Of a stretch of 64,000 nucleotides of DNA, positions 9,275 through 16,646 are shown one piece after another. The position numbers and the translations under genes were made by a program. This DNA comes from Bacillota bacterium (GTDB lineage: Bacteria > Bacillota > Clostridia > Acetivibrionales > JAEZXR01), in the NCBI GenBank assembly GCA_023419605.1, contig JAEZXR010000043.1:40367-104366 (forward strand), written 5' to 3'. Position 1 is the first letter of the stretch. Each line of letters starts with the position of its first letter. The notes under the pieces were generated by a model. It did not search any database and was not told the DNA's origin. It saw only the letters and a program-made list of their open reading frames with translations.

Positions 9275-9386
9275 CATTTTATTCATTCCTGCTATTACTA
9301 TAGTTATAATTATAAATAAGAGACTTTTTTAATTCTGTAAGGTTATCTACTTTATAAACCCGTCAAGGGTGATAATGTCTCCTCAT

Positions 9387-10904
9387 TTACATGAGTGAAA
9401 ACATAAATTCATCCAGGAATTTAGTATAATCGCTTTTTGACACATGGGATAAATCGGCAACAGGCTTTGAGCAATTCTCCAATGCCACTGTCGATATTAT
9501 AAAGTCATATTCGTTCTCTGCTTTATAGGCCAGCTGCAAGCTGGAACAGATGTCGACAATTTCTATATCCACAAAGCTTTCATACAATACCTTTTGCAAT
9601 TTAAATCCTGCGATAATTCCATTATTGCATACCAGCAGCGCCTTCTTCTTCCTGGCATTCCGTTTTTGCGACAGTATAAAGTGCAGGGATACGGTGATGA
9701 TCTCCTCCTCATCCGATTTCACATTACAAACCTCCTCATACAAAGCACTTGCTTTTGAAACCGCATTGACGATCTCCGCCGTCGGATTCAGGAAGTCCTC
9801 CATGGCAGAAGTTTTTATGGGAATGTTTTCTTCCAACCGGTAAAGGGAGGTTTTCAAGTGGGATATGACGCCGAAAAACAGAATTTTATCGGTGGCAAAG
9901 GTTGTTCCAAGCTGCACATCTACGCAATCGATCAATTTGATGGCCAGCAGCTCGATTTTCTGCGGAATGTAACTGATTGCGCTGTCGGAGTGGTTGAAGG
10001 TATTGTAGCTCATGAGGTGGATACAGATATAGGTTCTCTCCGACTCCGGCATTTTCAGGTTAAATTCCGATTCAAGCCTGGAAGAAATATATTCCGAGGT
10101 TTTCAGTTCCAGACTCGTATATTCATGGTCCGGTGGCATAAAATGATCCTCTACATTTTTTCCGGTGGTAAGCCTGGCAATGCCGATGACCAAATGGGTA
10201 ACGATGGATAAAAAATATTCATCGGTGAGAAAAAAATCAAAGGTCTTTTCCGCATCCTCAATAATATTGCATACATTTAGGATGTCGATTTTTCCATATA
10301 CACTTTTTAATTTCGTATACTTCTCTTCCGGCAGCCTGCCACAGCAGTTAAAGCCCGTTAAAACATCCTTTTCATTGGTTTTATATATATCAAAAAATCC
10401 CGCAATTGCATTTCTGCGGCATAATTCATTTCCTTCAATACCAATCCCTCTATGCTGGCACTTAAACAGCTTCAAACCATACTTTGAAAGCCATTGGCTG
10501 ATCCATTCCAGGTCCTTTAGCACTGCGGTTCTGCTGACGTAAAAATGGTCCGCAAAAAACTGAATGGTAAGCTCATCGTTGGAGAAGAGCAGTGCCTTCA
10601 GCGTTTCCAGCCTTCTTCGGACCATATCTTCAAAAATATTAATATTATCGATCTTTAATTTTTTAACCAGCTTATTTTTGTCTTCCTGGTTGACCAGGAG
10701 CTTGATTCCATAGCCCTGCTTTTTTAAAACCTTAATTTCATTTAAACCGATTTCAGAAAACCATCCCTCTATTTTACAGATGTAATTCTGTATGGACCGC
10801 TTCGATACACCGATTTGCTGCGACAAGGCCTCCAGTGTCATGTACTTTTCAGTTTCCAATAATACCTCAATAATCTTCCCCATCTTTTTTTCGAATTGGT
10901 TCAT
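9387..10904 (-). CDS. PRD-containing transcriptional regulator of the PTS operon (MtlR/LicR-like)
   Basis: A 505-residue regulator with the usual order: HTH_11 near the N-terminus (TLEALSQQIGVSKRSIQNYI), a second Mga-like helix-turn-helix around residue 110 (FFADHFYVSRTAVLKDLEWI), two PTS-regulation domains (PRD1 with HLVIGIAR, PRD2 with HLKTSLYR and LHFILS), and an EIIB-like domain (LLVCNNGIIAGFKL) carrying the candidate phospho-cysteine. It has no C-terminal EIIA domain, unlike full LicR/MtlR. PRD and EIIB phosphorylation by the PTS usually set such proteins active or inactive. It is last on the strand after a complete PTS operon, so it most likely controls that operon. A hairpin element (10953-11081) lies between it and the upstream genes. 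Confidence 0.88.
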   Translation of the reverse strand: MNQFEKKMGKIIEVLLETEKYMTLEALSQQIGVSKRSIQNYICKIEGWFSEIGLNEIKVLKKQGYGIKLLVNQEDKNKLVKKLKIDNINIFEDMVRRRLETLKALLFSNDELTIQFFADHFYVSRTAVLKDLEWISQWLSKYGLKLFKCQHRGIGIEGNELCRRNAIAGFFDIYKTNEKDVLTGFNCCGRLPEEKYTKLKSVYGKIDILNVCNIIEDAEKTFDFFLTDEYFLSIVTHLVIGIARLTTGKNVEDHFMPPDHEYTSLELKTSEYISSRLESEFNLKMPESERTYICIHLMSYNTFNHSDSAISYIPQKIELLAIKLIDCVDVQLGTTFATDKILFFGVISHLKTSLYRLEENIPIKTSAMEDFLNPTAEIVNAVSKASALYEEVCNVKSDEEEIITVSLHFILSQKRNARKKKALLVCNNGIIAGFKLQKVLYESFVDIEIVDICSSLQLAYKAENEYDFIISTVALENCSKPVADLSHVSKSDYTKFLDEFMFSLM

Positions 10905-10952
10905 TATTTTCCACCTTTACTTTTCTACAAAACTAACGGCTGTTAAGGCGCC

Positions 10953-11081
10953 GTAAAATAATTAGCTGGTCTTTTTTGCGGGCCCGCCATGGGCTGGTCG
11001 CAAGCACTGCTTGCTGCTCGCCTATGCATCCTAGCATCCATGAAGGGTGTAGCAAAATTATAGACCAGATTATTATTTTAC
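10953..11081. repeat. Hairpin element copy A: split conserved core inside unique inverted arms
   Basis: Inverted arms of 19 bp (10953-10971 and 11063-11081, 17 of 19 matching) enclose a core that starts with TTTTTTGCGGGCCCGCCATG and ends with CCATGAAGGGTGTAGC then AAAATTATAG. The same two core halves recur exactly at 60322-60410 between arms of quite different sequence. Here the halves are separated by about 45 bases that contain their own GCAAGC/GCTTGC stem. It lies between the 75-residue ORF and the PRD regulator. No coding potential is seen. Confidence 0.75.
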
Positions 11082-11099
11082 AAGTCCTAAATACCCGCA

Positions 11100-11153
11100 G
11101 GGGCATGGAATGGAGTCATGAGCTGCTTTTGACTCCCTCTCACATTTTGCCCC
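11100..11153. repeat. Nested inverted repeat after the PTS operon
   Basis: Outer arms GGGGCA/TGCCCC (11100-11105, 11148-11153) and inner arms GGAGTCA/TGACTCC (11112-11118, 11130-11136). It sits about 16 bases past the stop of the 75-residue ORF. There is no T run; a 3' mRNA stem or factor-dependent terminator is possible. Confidence 0.5.
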
Positions 11154-11168
11154 AAGTATAAAGTAGTA

Positions 11169-11396
11169 TTATTTTCCTGCCTCAACGTTAAAATACAGCA
11201 CTTTTCCAAACTCGGTATTCTTAATCAGATTCTTTGCCAGGATACAGGCCTCCTGGGGTTCAATACCGCTGACTTCAAATTCCAGCTTGATTCCAAGCTT
11301 TTTAACAAACCTGAACTCGATTCCATTTTCCTTGTACTCATTGAGTAAAGCAATGATTTTATCACTCATTAACGGGGAATTGATAAATATTTTCAC
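11169..11396 (-). CDS. Small conserved-looking protein in the PTS operon, unknown function
   Basis: A 75-residue soluble protein starting at a GTG at 11396. GAGGAG nine bases upstream supports this start, and the gene overlaps the end of the RDD gene by 35 bases, which suggests translational coupling. The sequence alternates strands and helices like a small alpha/beta fold (MKIFINSP, IEFRFVKKLGIKLEFEVSG, EACILAKNLIKN). I do not recognise the family. It has no membrane segment and no cysteine or histidine cluster. Because it lies inside an operon whose other members are PTS components, a role in PTS modulation is possible but only inferred. Confidence 0.6.
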   Translation of the reverse strand: MKIFINSPLMSDKIIALLNEYKENGIEFRFVKKLGIKLEFEVSGIEPQEACILAKNLIKNTEFGKVLYFNVEAGK

Positions 11397-11937
11397 GCAA
11401 CTTCTCTCCTCTTATATTTTTTACATAGGTTTTTGCAAAAATATCATATCCGGCTCTTGCTTCCTTATTTGCAAAAATAGACAGTACTGCGATAAGGAAG
11501 GGGAACCCCTGGAAAATATATAAGGAAGCAACTTTTATAGCACTCCTTACCGCCATAAGCAGATAGTGAAGAGGCCATTTCCGGTTTGGATTCATGGAAG
11601 CAATCCGCAGGCCCAGAATCAGCTTCCCTGGAGTCGCGCCGAAAAACGCAAACTGGCTCACCACCTCATACAGGAACCAAATCATCAAAGTCTGCCAGTA
11701 TGCGGCGTTAAACAGAGTAAACATTTCGTTTGCAAGAGCCTGGGCATTTGGGCCGCCCGCCCCTTCCCCGGCAGTATCCATCGCTGCTTTTACAGCAGGA
11801 AAATCAGGCTTTCCAGTAAAACGAAATACAATATAGACAATGGTTACTACGATGACCGTATCCAGCAAAAACGCAGCAAAACGTTTAAGACGATACCCCG
11901 GTTCATTTTTACCAATTTCCAATCCCAGAAAAGCCAT
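11362..11937 (-). CDS. RDD family membrane protein
   Basis: A 191-residue integral membrane protein of the RDD family. The family pattern is visible: an arginine and aspartate in the first membrane segment (RFAAFLLDTVIVVTIVYIV), a second segment around residue 90 and the typical FFGATPGKLILGLRI, then a last segment (GFPFLIAVLSIFANKEARAGYDI). RDD proteins are small transporters or membrane assembly factors of mostly unknown role. It lies between the PTS IIC gene and the overlapping 75-residue ORF, an unusual companion for a lactose/cellobiose PTS. Function is not assigned. Confidence 0.82.
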   Translation of the reverse strand: MAFLGLEIGKNEPGYRLKRFAAFLLDTVIVVTIVYIVFRFTGKPDFPAVKAAMDTAGEGAGGPNAQALANEMFTLFNAAYWQTLMIWFLYEVVSQFAFFGATPGKLILGLRIASMNPNRKWPLHYLLMAVRSAIKVASLYIFQGFPFLIAVLSIFANKEARAGYDIFAKTYVKNIRGEKLRENIYQFPVNE

Positions 11938-11964
11938 GTTTTATCACCCTTTTTTAATATTTGC

Positions 11965-12001
11965 TTACGCTCCCGCTGCTTTAAAGAAGCCGGGAGCGTA
12001 A
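11965..12001. repeat. 11-bp perfect inverted repeat before the RDD gene
   Basis: TTACGCTCCCG (11965-11975) pairs with 11991-12001. With a second stem at 12036-12081 it fills the IIC-RDD gap. There is no clean T run, so it may slow or partly stop transcription, or protect the upstream PTS mRNA. Confidence 0.5.
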
Positions 12002-12035
12002 ATTCAATGAATTATAGCTGCTTTACAGGAGGAAC

Positions 12036-12081
12036 TTCCGGTTTGACACGAGGTGCGATGACCCATCCTGCCAAACCGGAA
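12036..12081. repeat. 10-bp inverted repeat after the IIC gene
   Basis: TTCCGGTTTG (12036-12045) and CAAACCGGAA (12072-12081) enclose 26 bases, starting 22 bases past the IIC stop codon on the minus strand. Confidence 0.5.
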
Positions 12082-12103
12082 AAATCACTTTTAAAATAAC
12101 CGT

Positions 12104-13420
12104 TTATACGTTTGCATACTGGGCTGCTTGTTCCTTTTCTTCCTCTTTCTCCATGGAATAGTTTTTCAAATCCCAAACTCTGATGAAGGGAAGCCAAATC
12201 AGGAATGCAACAACAAAGGAAATAATCTGCGCTACAACACCCATCAGATTCTGGGTCATCAGGAAACCGCTGATGAGGAATGGCGTTGTCCAGGGTACCA
12301 TGTAGTTGCATAACGGGAATAAGCCGATGGCCGTACCGATATATTGGATGGTCATTACAACAGCCGGAGTTGCTATGAAAGGTATCATAAGGAATGGGTT
12401 CAATACTACCGGCAAACCAAAGGTAACAGGTTCGTTAATATTAAACAGTCCAGGTGCGATACCGATACGTCCGACCTGTTTCAGGAGCTTTGATTTTGCA
12501 AATACCAGCATGTATACCACAGCTGGAAGCGTCGCTCCAGAACCGCCGATCCAAACGCCATTTTCATAGAAAGGTTGTGTAACAATATGTTTTGCTGCTT
12601 TACCGATGTTTTCCTGCAGGTTCACGATCCACATGGGCTCAAAGATCGGGAAAATAACGATGGAGGAACCGTGCAAGCCGAGGGACCACAGCAAATGCTC
12701 GGAAAATACGGCAATCAATGTACCGATATAGGAAGTTCCGAAGCCGCGTAACGGTATTGAAATTACTGTGGATACGAAGGCCGGGAAGTTTTCCCACGGT
12801 GTAAGTGAAAACAATCCGCGAACAATCAGGAAAAAGAGTATAATGATAGCTCCCGGTACAAGTGCCGTAAACTGGCGCGATACGGACGGAGGAACGGATT
12901 TCGGAAGCTTGATGGTAAAGCTTTTCTGAACAAGAATCCGGTAAATTTCACCCGTAACCAGCGCGATAATCAATGCCGTAAACAGGAATTCCGCCGTAAA
13001 AGTCTTGGTTGCCCATGCCGCAATGGTGGCATCCCCCTGTTTGAAGGAACCGACAATATTGATGGTAAAAAATGCTGAGAGTGAAATAATTCCTGCCGGA
13101 GTACCATCAATATGATAGCTGTTGACAAGGGAGCTGGCAACGCCGAAGCAGGCAACCAGGGCTACGATACCGTAGGTAGCGTTCATGATGATGCCTTCAA
13201 AAGAGTTCCAGCTTTCGCCGAAAGTTTTGGTCATGAAGTCGAGATAGGCTTTGAGTGGAAACTCTGCGACGATCATTGAAAAAGCGCCCAGAATGAGAAG
13301 CGGCATTACCATGACGATACCGTCACGGAGAGCCAGCAGGTGTCTTTGTCCACCGATTTTGGCAGCCACAGGCAAGAACTTTTCTTCCATAAAGTTACTC
13401 ATGGATCTGTTTGTGCTCAT
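12104..13420 (-). CDS. PTS lactose/cellobiose-type IIC permease
   Basis: A 438-residue membrane protein of the CelB/LacE IIC family, which transports a disaccharide or oligosaccharide while it is phosphorylated by IIB. About ten hydrophobic segments are visible from residue 30. Family landmarks are the N-terminal GGQRHLLALRDGIVMVMPLL, the HGSS motif (LWSLGLHGSSIVIFPI), the NEPVTFGLPVVLNP region and the charged tail. IIA and IIB are encoded upstream as separate proteins, as usual for this class. The sugar (cellobiose, chitobiose, lactose or a beta-glucoside) cannot be decided; no phospho-glycosidase gene is present in the window. Confidence 0.93.
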   Translation of the reverse strand: MSTNRSMSNFMEEKFLPVAAKIGGQRHLLALRDGIVMVMPLLILGAFSMIVAEFPLKAYLDFMTKTFGESWNSFEGIIMNATYGIVALVACFGVASSLVNSYHIDGTPAGIISLSAFFTINIVGSFKQGDATIAAWATKTFTAEFLFTALIIALVTGEIYRILVQKSFTIKLPKSVPPSVSRQFTALVPGAIIILFFLIVRGLFSLTPWENFPAFVSTVISIPLRGFGTSYIGTLIAVFSEHLLWSLGLHGSSIVIFPIFEPMWIVNLQENIGKAAKHIVTQPFYENGVWIGGSGATLPAVVYMLVFAKSKLLKQVGRIGIAPGLFNINEPVTFGLPVVLNPFLMIPFIATPAVVMTIQYIGTAIGLFPLCNYMVPWTTPFLISGFLMTQNLMGVVAQIISFVVAFLIWLPFIRVWDLKNYSMEKEEEKEQAAQYANV

Positions 13421-13453
13421 AATAAACCTCCTTAATTTTTTTAACTATATACA

Positions 13454-13487
13454 CGCACAAAAGGGTTTGCATTTCCTCTTTTGTGCG
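13454..13487. repeat. 10-bp perfect hairpin between IIB and IIC genes
   Basis: CGCACAAAAG (13454-13463) pairs with CTTTTGTGCG (13478-13487). An intercistronic stem in the 154-base IIB-IIC gap may set relative mRNA stability of the PTS genes. Confidence 0.55.
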
Positions 13488-13574
13488 CTTGTATTTCCTT
13501 GCTTGCTCATCGCAAAAATTAAATTTATTCCTTGTAAAATCACTTTTGCGATTCATATAATATAATCACTAAGC

Positions 13575-13892
13575 TCACGGCTTATTGGTTTTGAGTTTCG
13601 CAAGGGATTCATTCAGAATTTTCTCGGCATTTATCAGAGCATAGTCGGAAAAGTTCATTACCTCAATTACCGGGACAGCGCTGCCGTACTCGGCTTTAAA
13701 CTTGGATAAAAGATACCTTACCTGCGGGCCCAGCAGAAGGATGTCGGTCTTTTTGACCCGGTCCCCCATCTTATCAAAGGGCAATGCGTCAATATCGACT
13801 TCAATCCCTTTTGCAGTTGCAGCGGCTTTCATTTTATCCACCAGCATGCTGGTGGACATTCCCAGATTGCATATCAGCGTAATAGTTAACAT
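13575..13892 (-). CDS. PTS lactose/cellobiose-type IIB component
   Basis: A 105-residue cytoplasmic IIB domain that passes phosphate from IIA to the sugar. The phosphorylated cysteine is at residue 8 in the signature LICNLGMSTSMLV, and the second landmark LLGPQVRYLL follows near residue 53. Its ATG abuts the stop codon of the IIA gene, with the ribosome site GGAGGGGG inside the end of that gene. Length is normal for CelA-type IIB. Confidence 0.93.
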   Translation of the reverse strand: MLTITLICNLGMSTSMLVDKMKAAATAKGIEVDIDALPFDKMGDRVKKTDILLLGPQVRYLLSKFKAEYGSAVPVIEVMNFSDYALINAEKILNESLAKLKTNKP

Positions 13893-14222
13893 TTATTCCC
13901 CCTCCTTTATATTTTTATCTGCCAATTTTTCATACAAATCAATAAACTCTACTGCCATATCGCGCATAAGCATGGCAGATGTCAAATGATCCTGTGCATG
14001 GACCATAAGAAGTGTAATCTCGGATTTTTCACCCGACATCTCTCCCCGAATGAGCTCCGTCTGAACATCGTGTGTATCGACCATGGCATTCCTTGCCTTT
14101 TCAATGCAGACCCGTGCTTCCGTGAAGTTTCCTGCCTTGGCGTACATTATGGCTTCCATTGAATAGCTTTTTGAATCTCCTGCACCCGCAATAAGCCCCA
14201 TGGCGGTTTGTAAAGTATCCAT
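13893..14222 (-). CDS. PTS lactose/cellobiose-type IIA component
   Basis: A 109-residue cytoplasmic IIA of the lactose/cellobiose class, which forms a trimer of helical hairpins. The active histidine lies in LLMVHAQDHLTSAM near residue 75, with the conserved Asp in the same helix. The N-terminal GDSKSYSMEAI pattern is also typical. It follows the HPr gene by 11 bases and is immediately followed by IIB. It takes phosphate from the HPr encoded just upstream, or from a housekeeping HPr. Confidence 0.93.
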   Translation of the reverse strand: MDTLQTAMGLIAGAGDSKSYSMEAIMYAKAGNFTEARVCIEKARNAMVDTHDVQTELIRGEMSGEKSEITLLMVHAQDHLTSAMLMRDMAVEFIDLYEKLADKNIKEGE

Positions 14223-14233
14223 ATCTCCACTCC

Positions 14234-14500
14234 CTACTTTTCTCCGAATTTGATTTCAAATAAATCCTTAACTGCTTCCGCCGCTTCCTTTTCATCCTCG
14301 CCTTCAAATTCGATGGTCACTGACTCACCGCATTTGGCATTGAGCGTCATGATCCCGATCACATTTTTCAGATCATACTCCTTGCCTCCCTTTTTGGCGA
14401 CGACGCTGCTTTTAAAGCTATTTGCGCAGCGAACCAGCCTGCTGGCAACCCTTGCGTGGATACCAAGCTCATTGAGTACTGTAAGCTCCTGGATTAGCAT
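14234..14500 (-). CDS. HPr-like phosphocarrier with Asn at the Ser46 position
   Basis: An 88-residue HPr. With the start at 14500 (AAAGGA nine bases upstream) the active histidine falls exactly at residue 15 (LGIHARVAS), as in canonical HPr. The region around residue 46, normally KSIMGVMSL in Firmicutes, reads LKNVIGIMTL, so regulatory Ser46 is Asn. HPr kinase/phosphorylase could not phosphorylate it there, so it should not act as a CcpA corepressor or be held back by glycolytic intermediates. The usual proline after HAR is also changed to valine. It overlaps the Enzyme I gene by seven bases and precedes IIA. I infer a dedicated phosphocarrier for this operon. Confidence 0.88.
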   Translation of the reverse strand: MLIQELTVLNELGIHARVASRLVRCANSFKSSVVAKKGGKEYDLKNVIGIMTLNAKCGESVTIEFEGEDEKEAAEAVKDLFEIKFGEK

Positions 14501-16215
14501 AATTTGCATTCCTTTCCAAACTGAGATTTTAAATAGCTTTCCACTTCCGAGGCTGTAGCAAAGGAAAGTACCCTTCCCAAAAGCACAGCCGCTTGGGATT
14601 TATCCGTATTGCATATGATTTTCCGCACCCTGGATATGGACGGTATGCTGACGCTTAAATTCGTAACACCCATGGCGACCCATAAGGGAATGAGTTCGGG
14701 TACCTCTCCCGCCTGCCCGCATATATCCACTTCGATGCCGTGTTTTGCAGCACTGGAACAAATATGTTTCACCATTTGCAGCAAAGCAGGATGGAAATAG
14801 GAATTCAAATAGGCAACCTTTTCATTCATACGATCCGCAGCAAACAGATATTGTGTCAAATCGTTGGTGCCGATACTGAAAAAATCCACTTCCTTCGCAA
14901 AGCTTTCGGCCATAACGGCCGCCGCCGGTATTTCCATCATCATCCCCAGCTTGACATTACTTCCAAACGGTATCCCCTTTTCATTGAGTTCCCTTTTTAC
15001 TTCCTCAATGACGGCCTTTGTTTGATATAGCTCCTCCATGGAGGCAATCATGGGTATCATAATGGAAACGTTCCGGGCCAGGCCGGACCGCAATATTGCC
15101 GATATCTGCGCTTTAAATAGAGGTGGGTTTGCAAGGCAGTACCGTATGGCACGGTAACCCAGAAAAGGGTTCTCCTCCTCGGGAATGTCCAGGTACGGAA
15201 CCACCTTGTCTCCCCCTGCATCCAGCGTCCGTATGATCAGCGGACGTTCTTCCAGGGTTTTGGCAATGTTGGAATACATCTTGTACTGTACTTCCTCCGG
15301 GGGAGGAACACTGCTCTTCATGTATATAAATTCCGTACGGAAAAGCCCTACACCCTCACCGCCGTTTTCGATAACGGCAGCCGCTTCATTTTCCAGTGCA
15401 ATATTTGCAAACACCTTGACTTCAAACCCATCCAGCGTTTTGCTCTCGCAATGCATGTATTCCCTCAGCAGCTGCTGCTCCTGCGTCTTTTTCTCCTGGT
15501 AGCTTTTAAAGGCATTGACCTGCTCCTCCGTCGGTAAAACAGCAACTTCGCCGGTTTCACCATTGATAACCGCCAAATCTCCCTGCCTTACATTTTTCAT
15601 AAGCTCCGGTATCCCGACAACGCAGGGAATCCCCATGGATCTTGCCAATATCACGCTATGGCATGACTTACCACCCCGTTCCAAAATAATGCCCTTTACA
15701 CGTTCCTTATTGATTCCTGCTGCCTGGGACGGTGACAAGTCCAATGCGGCAACGATGGATTCCCCCTCGATTCCCGAAAGTGTTTTCAGTTCCTTTCCGC
15801 ACAAAGCAAAAGTAAGCCTTTTCGCCAAATCCTCCATATCGGCGGTACGCTCGCGCAAGTACTCATTGTCGATGTTTTGAAGTATTTTAATAAACTCCTG
15901 TGTAACAACCCGCAGCGCGAATTCACTATTGACGTGTTCCTTGAAAATATATTCTTTGATTTTGCCCAGAAAGTCCCTATCCTCCAGCATCAAAAGCTGA
16001 TAATCAAAGATCTCACCGTTTTCCTGTCCAAAGTCCTCGATAGCGGATTTCATAATCCTTTCCAGCTGTAAGGCACAGATTTGCTTGGCATCAAGAAATC
16101 TCTGATATTCCTCATCAGGGTTTTCTATTTCCTTCTTGACAATTTCCAGAGTGTTTTCTTCGATCCGATATATCCTGGCCATGGCCATACCGCCTACTGC
16201 ACCAATTCCAATCAT
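14494..16215 (-). CDS. PTS Enzyme I paralogue dedicated to this operon
   Basis: About 573 residues, normal for Enzyme I, which takes phosphate from PEP and gives it to HPr. The phospho-histidine is in GGKSCHSVILARSMGIP near residue 180. The PEP-binding barrel is complete, with GVGLFRTEFIYM, TLDAGGDK and MMEIPAA. The active cysteine is present (DICGQAGE), but the otherwise very constant CGE(L/M)AGD is altered. I prefer the ATG at 16215, with AGGGTG before it; a TTG at 16242 extends the frame. It is the first gene of the operon and stands before HPr, the reverse of the usual ptsHI order. This, the altered motif and the unusual HPr suggest a specialised pair rather than the housekeeping system. 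Confidence 0.9.
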   Translation of the reverse strand: MIGIGAVGGMAMARIYRIEENTLEIVKKEIENPDEEYQRFLDAKQICALQLERIMKSAIEDFGQENGEIFDYQLLMLEDRDFLGKIKEYIFKEHVNSEFALRVVTQEFIKILQNIDNEYLRERTADMEDLAKRLTFALCGKELKTLSGIEGESIVAALDLSPSQAAGINKERVKGIILERGGKSCHSVILARSMGIPCVVGIPELMKNVRQGDLAVINGETGEVAVLPTEEQVNAFKSYQEKKTQEQQLLREYMHCESKTLDGFEVKVFANIALENEAAAVIENGGEGVGLFRTEFIYMKSSVPPPEEVQYKMYSNIAKTLEERPLIIRTLDAGGDKVVPYLDIPEEENPFLGYRAIRYCLANPPLFKAQISAILRSGLARNVSIMIPMIASMEELYQTKAVIEEVKRELNEKGIPFGSNVKLGMMMEIPAAAVMAESFAKEVDFFSIGTNDLTQYLFAADRMNEKVAYLNSYFHPALLQMVKHICSSAAKHGIEVDICGQAGEVPELIPLWVAMGVTNLSVSIPSISRVRKIICNTDKSQAAVLLGRVLSFATASEVESYLKSQFGKECKLC

Positions 16216-16539
16216 TGCTTTCACCCTTTTTACGATACTCAATATTTTGTTGTGGCTAACTCGAAAACTATAGTATTGCTATTAAAAAACTGCGTTAGAA
16301 ATGCTGCCTGTTAGCTCATCCTATAAATTATTAAATAATTTAGTCTGCTGCGGCTTCAGGTTTGTTATAGCGTCAGGTGTGCTGTAATTTCTGCTTTGTA
16401 ACTAAAGTCTAACATAAAGTTAAAACAAAATAAACAAAGTAAAAGTTCAATTATATGCCTCATCAATGTGGAAAGTTTAGATAATTCGTCCGCAAGGGCA
16501 GGACTTAAATTCAGCAAGGTGCACAAAAGCGAACTATGT
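16216..16539 (-). promoter_or_regulatory. Upstream region of the PTS operon (no gene)
   Basis: About 320 bases of AT-rich DNA between the terminator at 16540-16587 and the Enzyme I gene. It must hold the PTS operon promoter and any target of the PRD regulator. I see no convincing pair of promoter boxes or a clear operator by eye, and no coding sequence. Confidence 0.4.
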
Positions 16540-16587
16540 TTAAAAGGGTAAGGACCCAAAGTTTCTTTTGGGTCCTTACCCTTTTAA
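16540..16587. terminator. 21-bp perfect hairpin terminator after the ZapA/coiled-coil gene
   Basis: Arms 16540-16560 and 16567-16587 are exact complements (core AAGGACCCAAA), with a six-base loop and T-rich outer ends on both strands. It lies 60 bases after the stop of the ZapA-like gene and also insulates the PTS operon. Confidence 0.8.
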
Positions 16588-16646
16588 GTTGGAGCAATAC
16601 ACTTCCTTGGAAGTTTATTGGTACCTATATTCCTAGAGAACCTCTT

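Noticed and set aside
10953..11081. Element copy A as an IS200/IS605-type insertion end or integron attC site
   Set aside because: No transposase or integrase gene, and those ends do not have arms that differ in sequence yet stay complementary at each locus.
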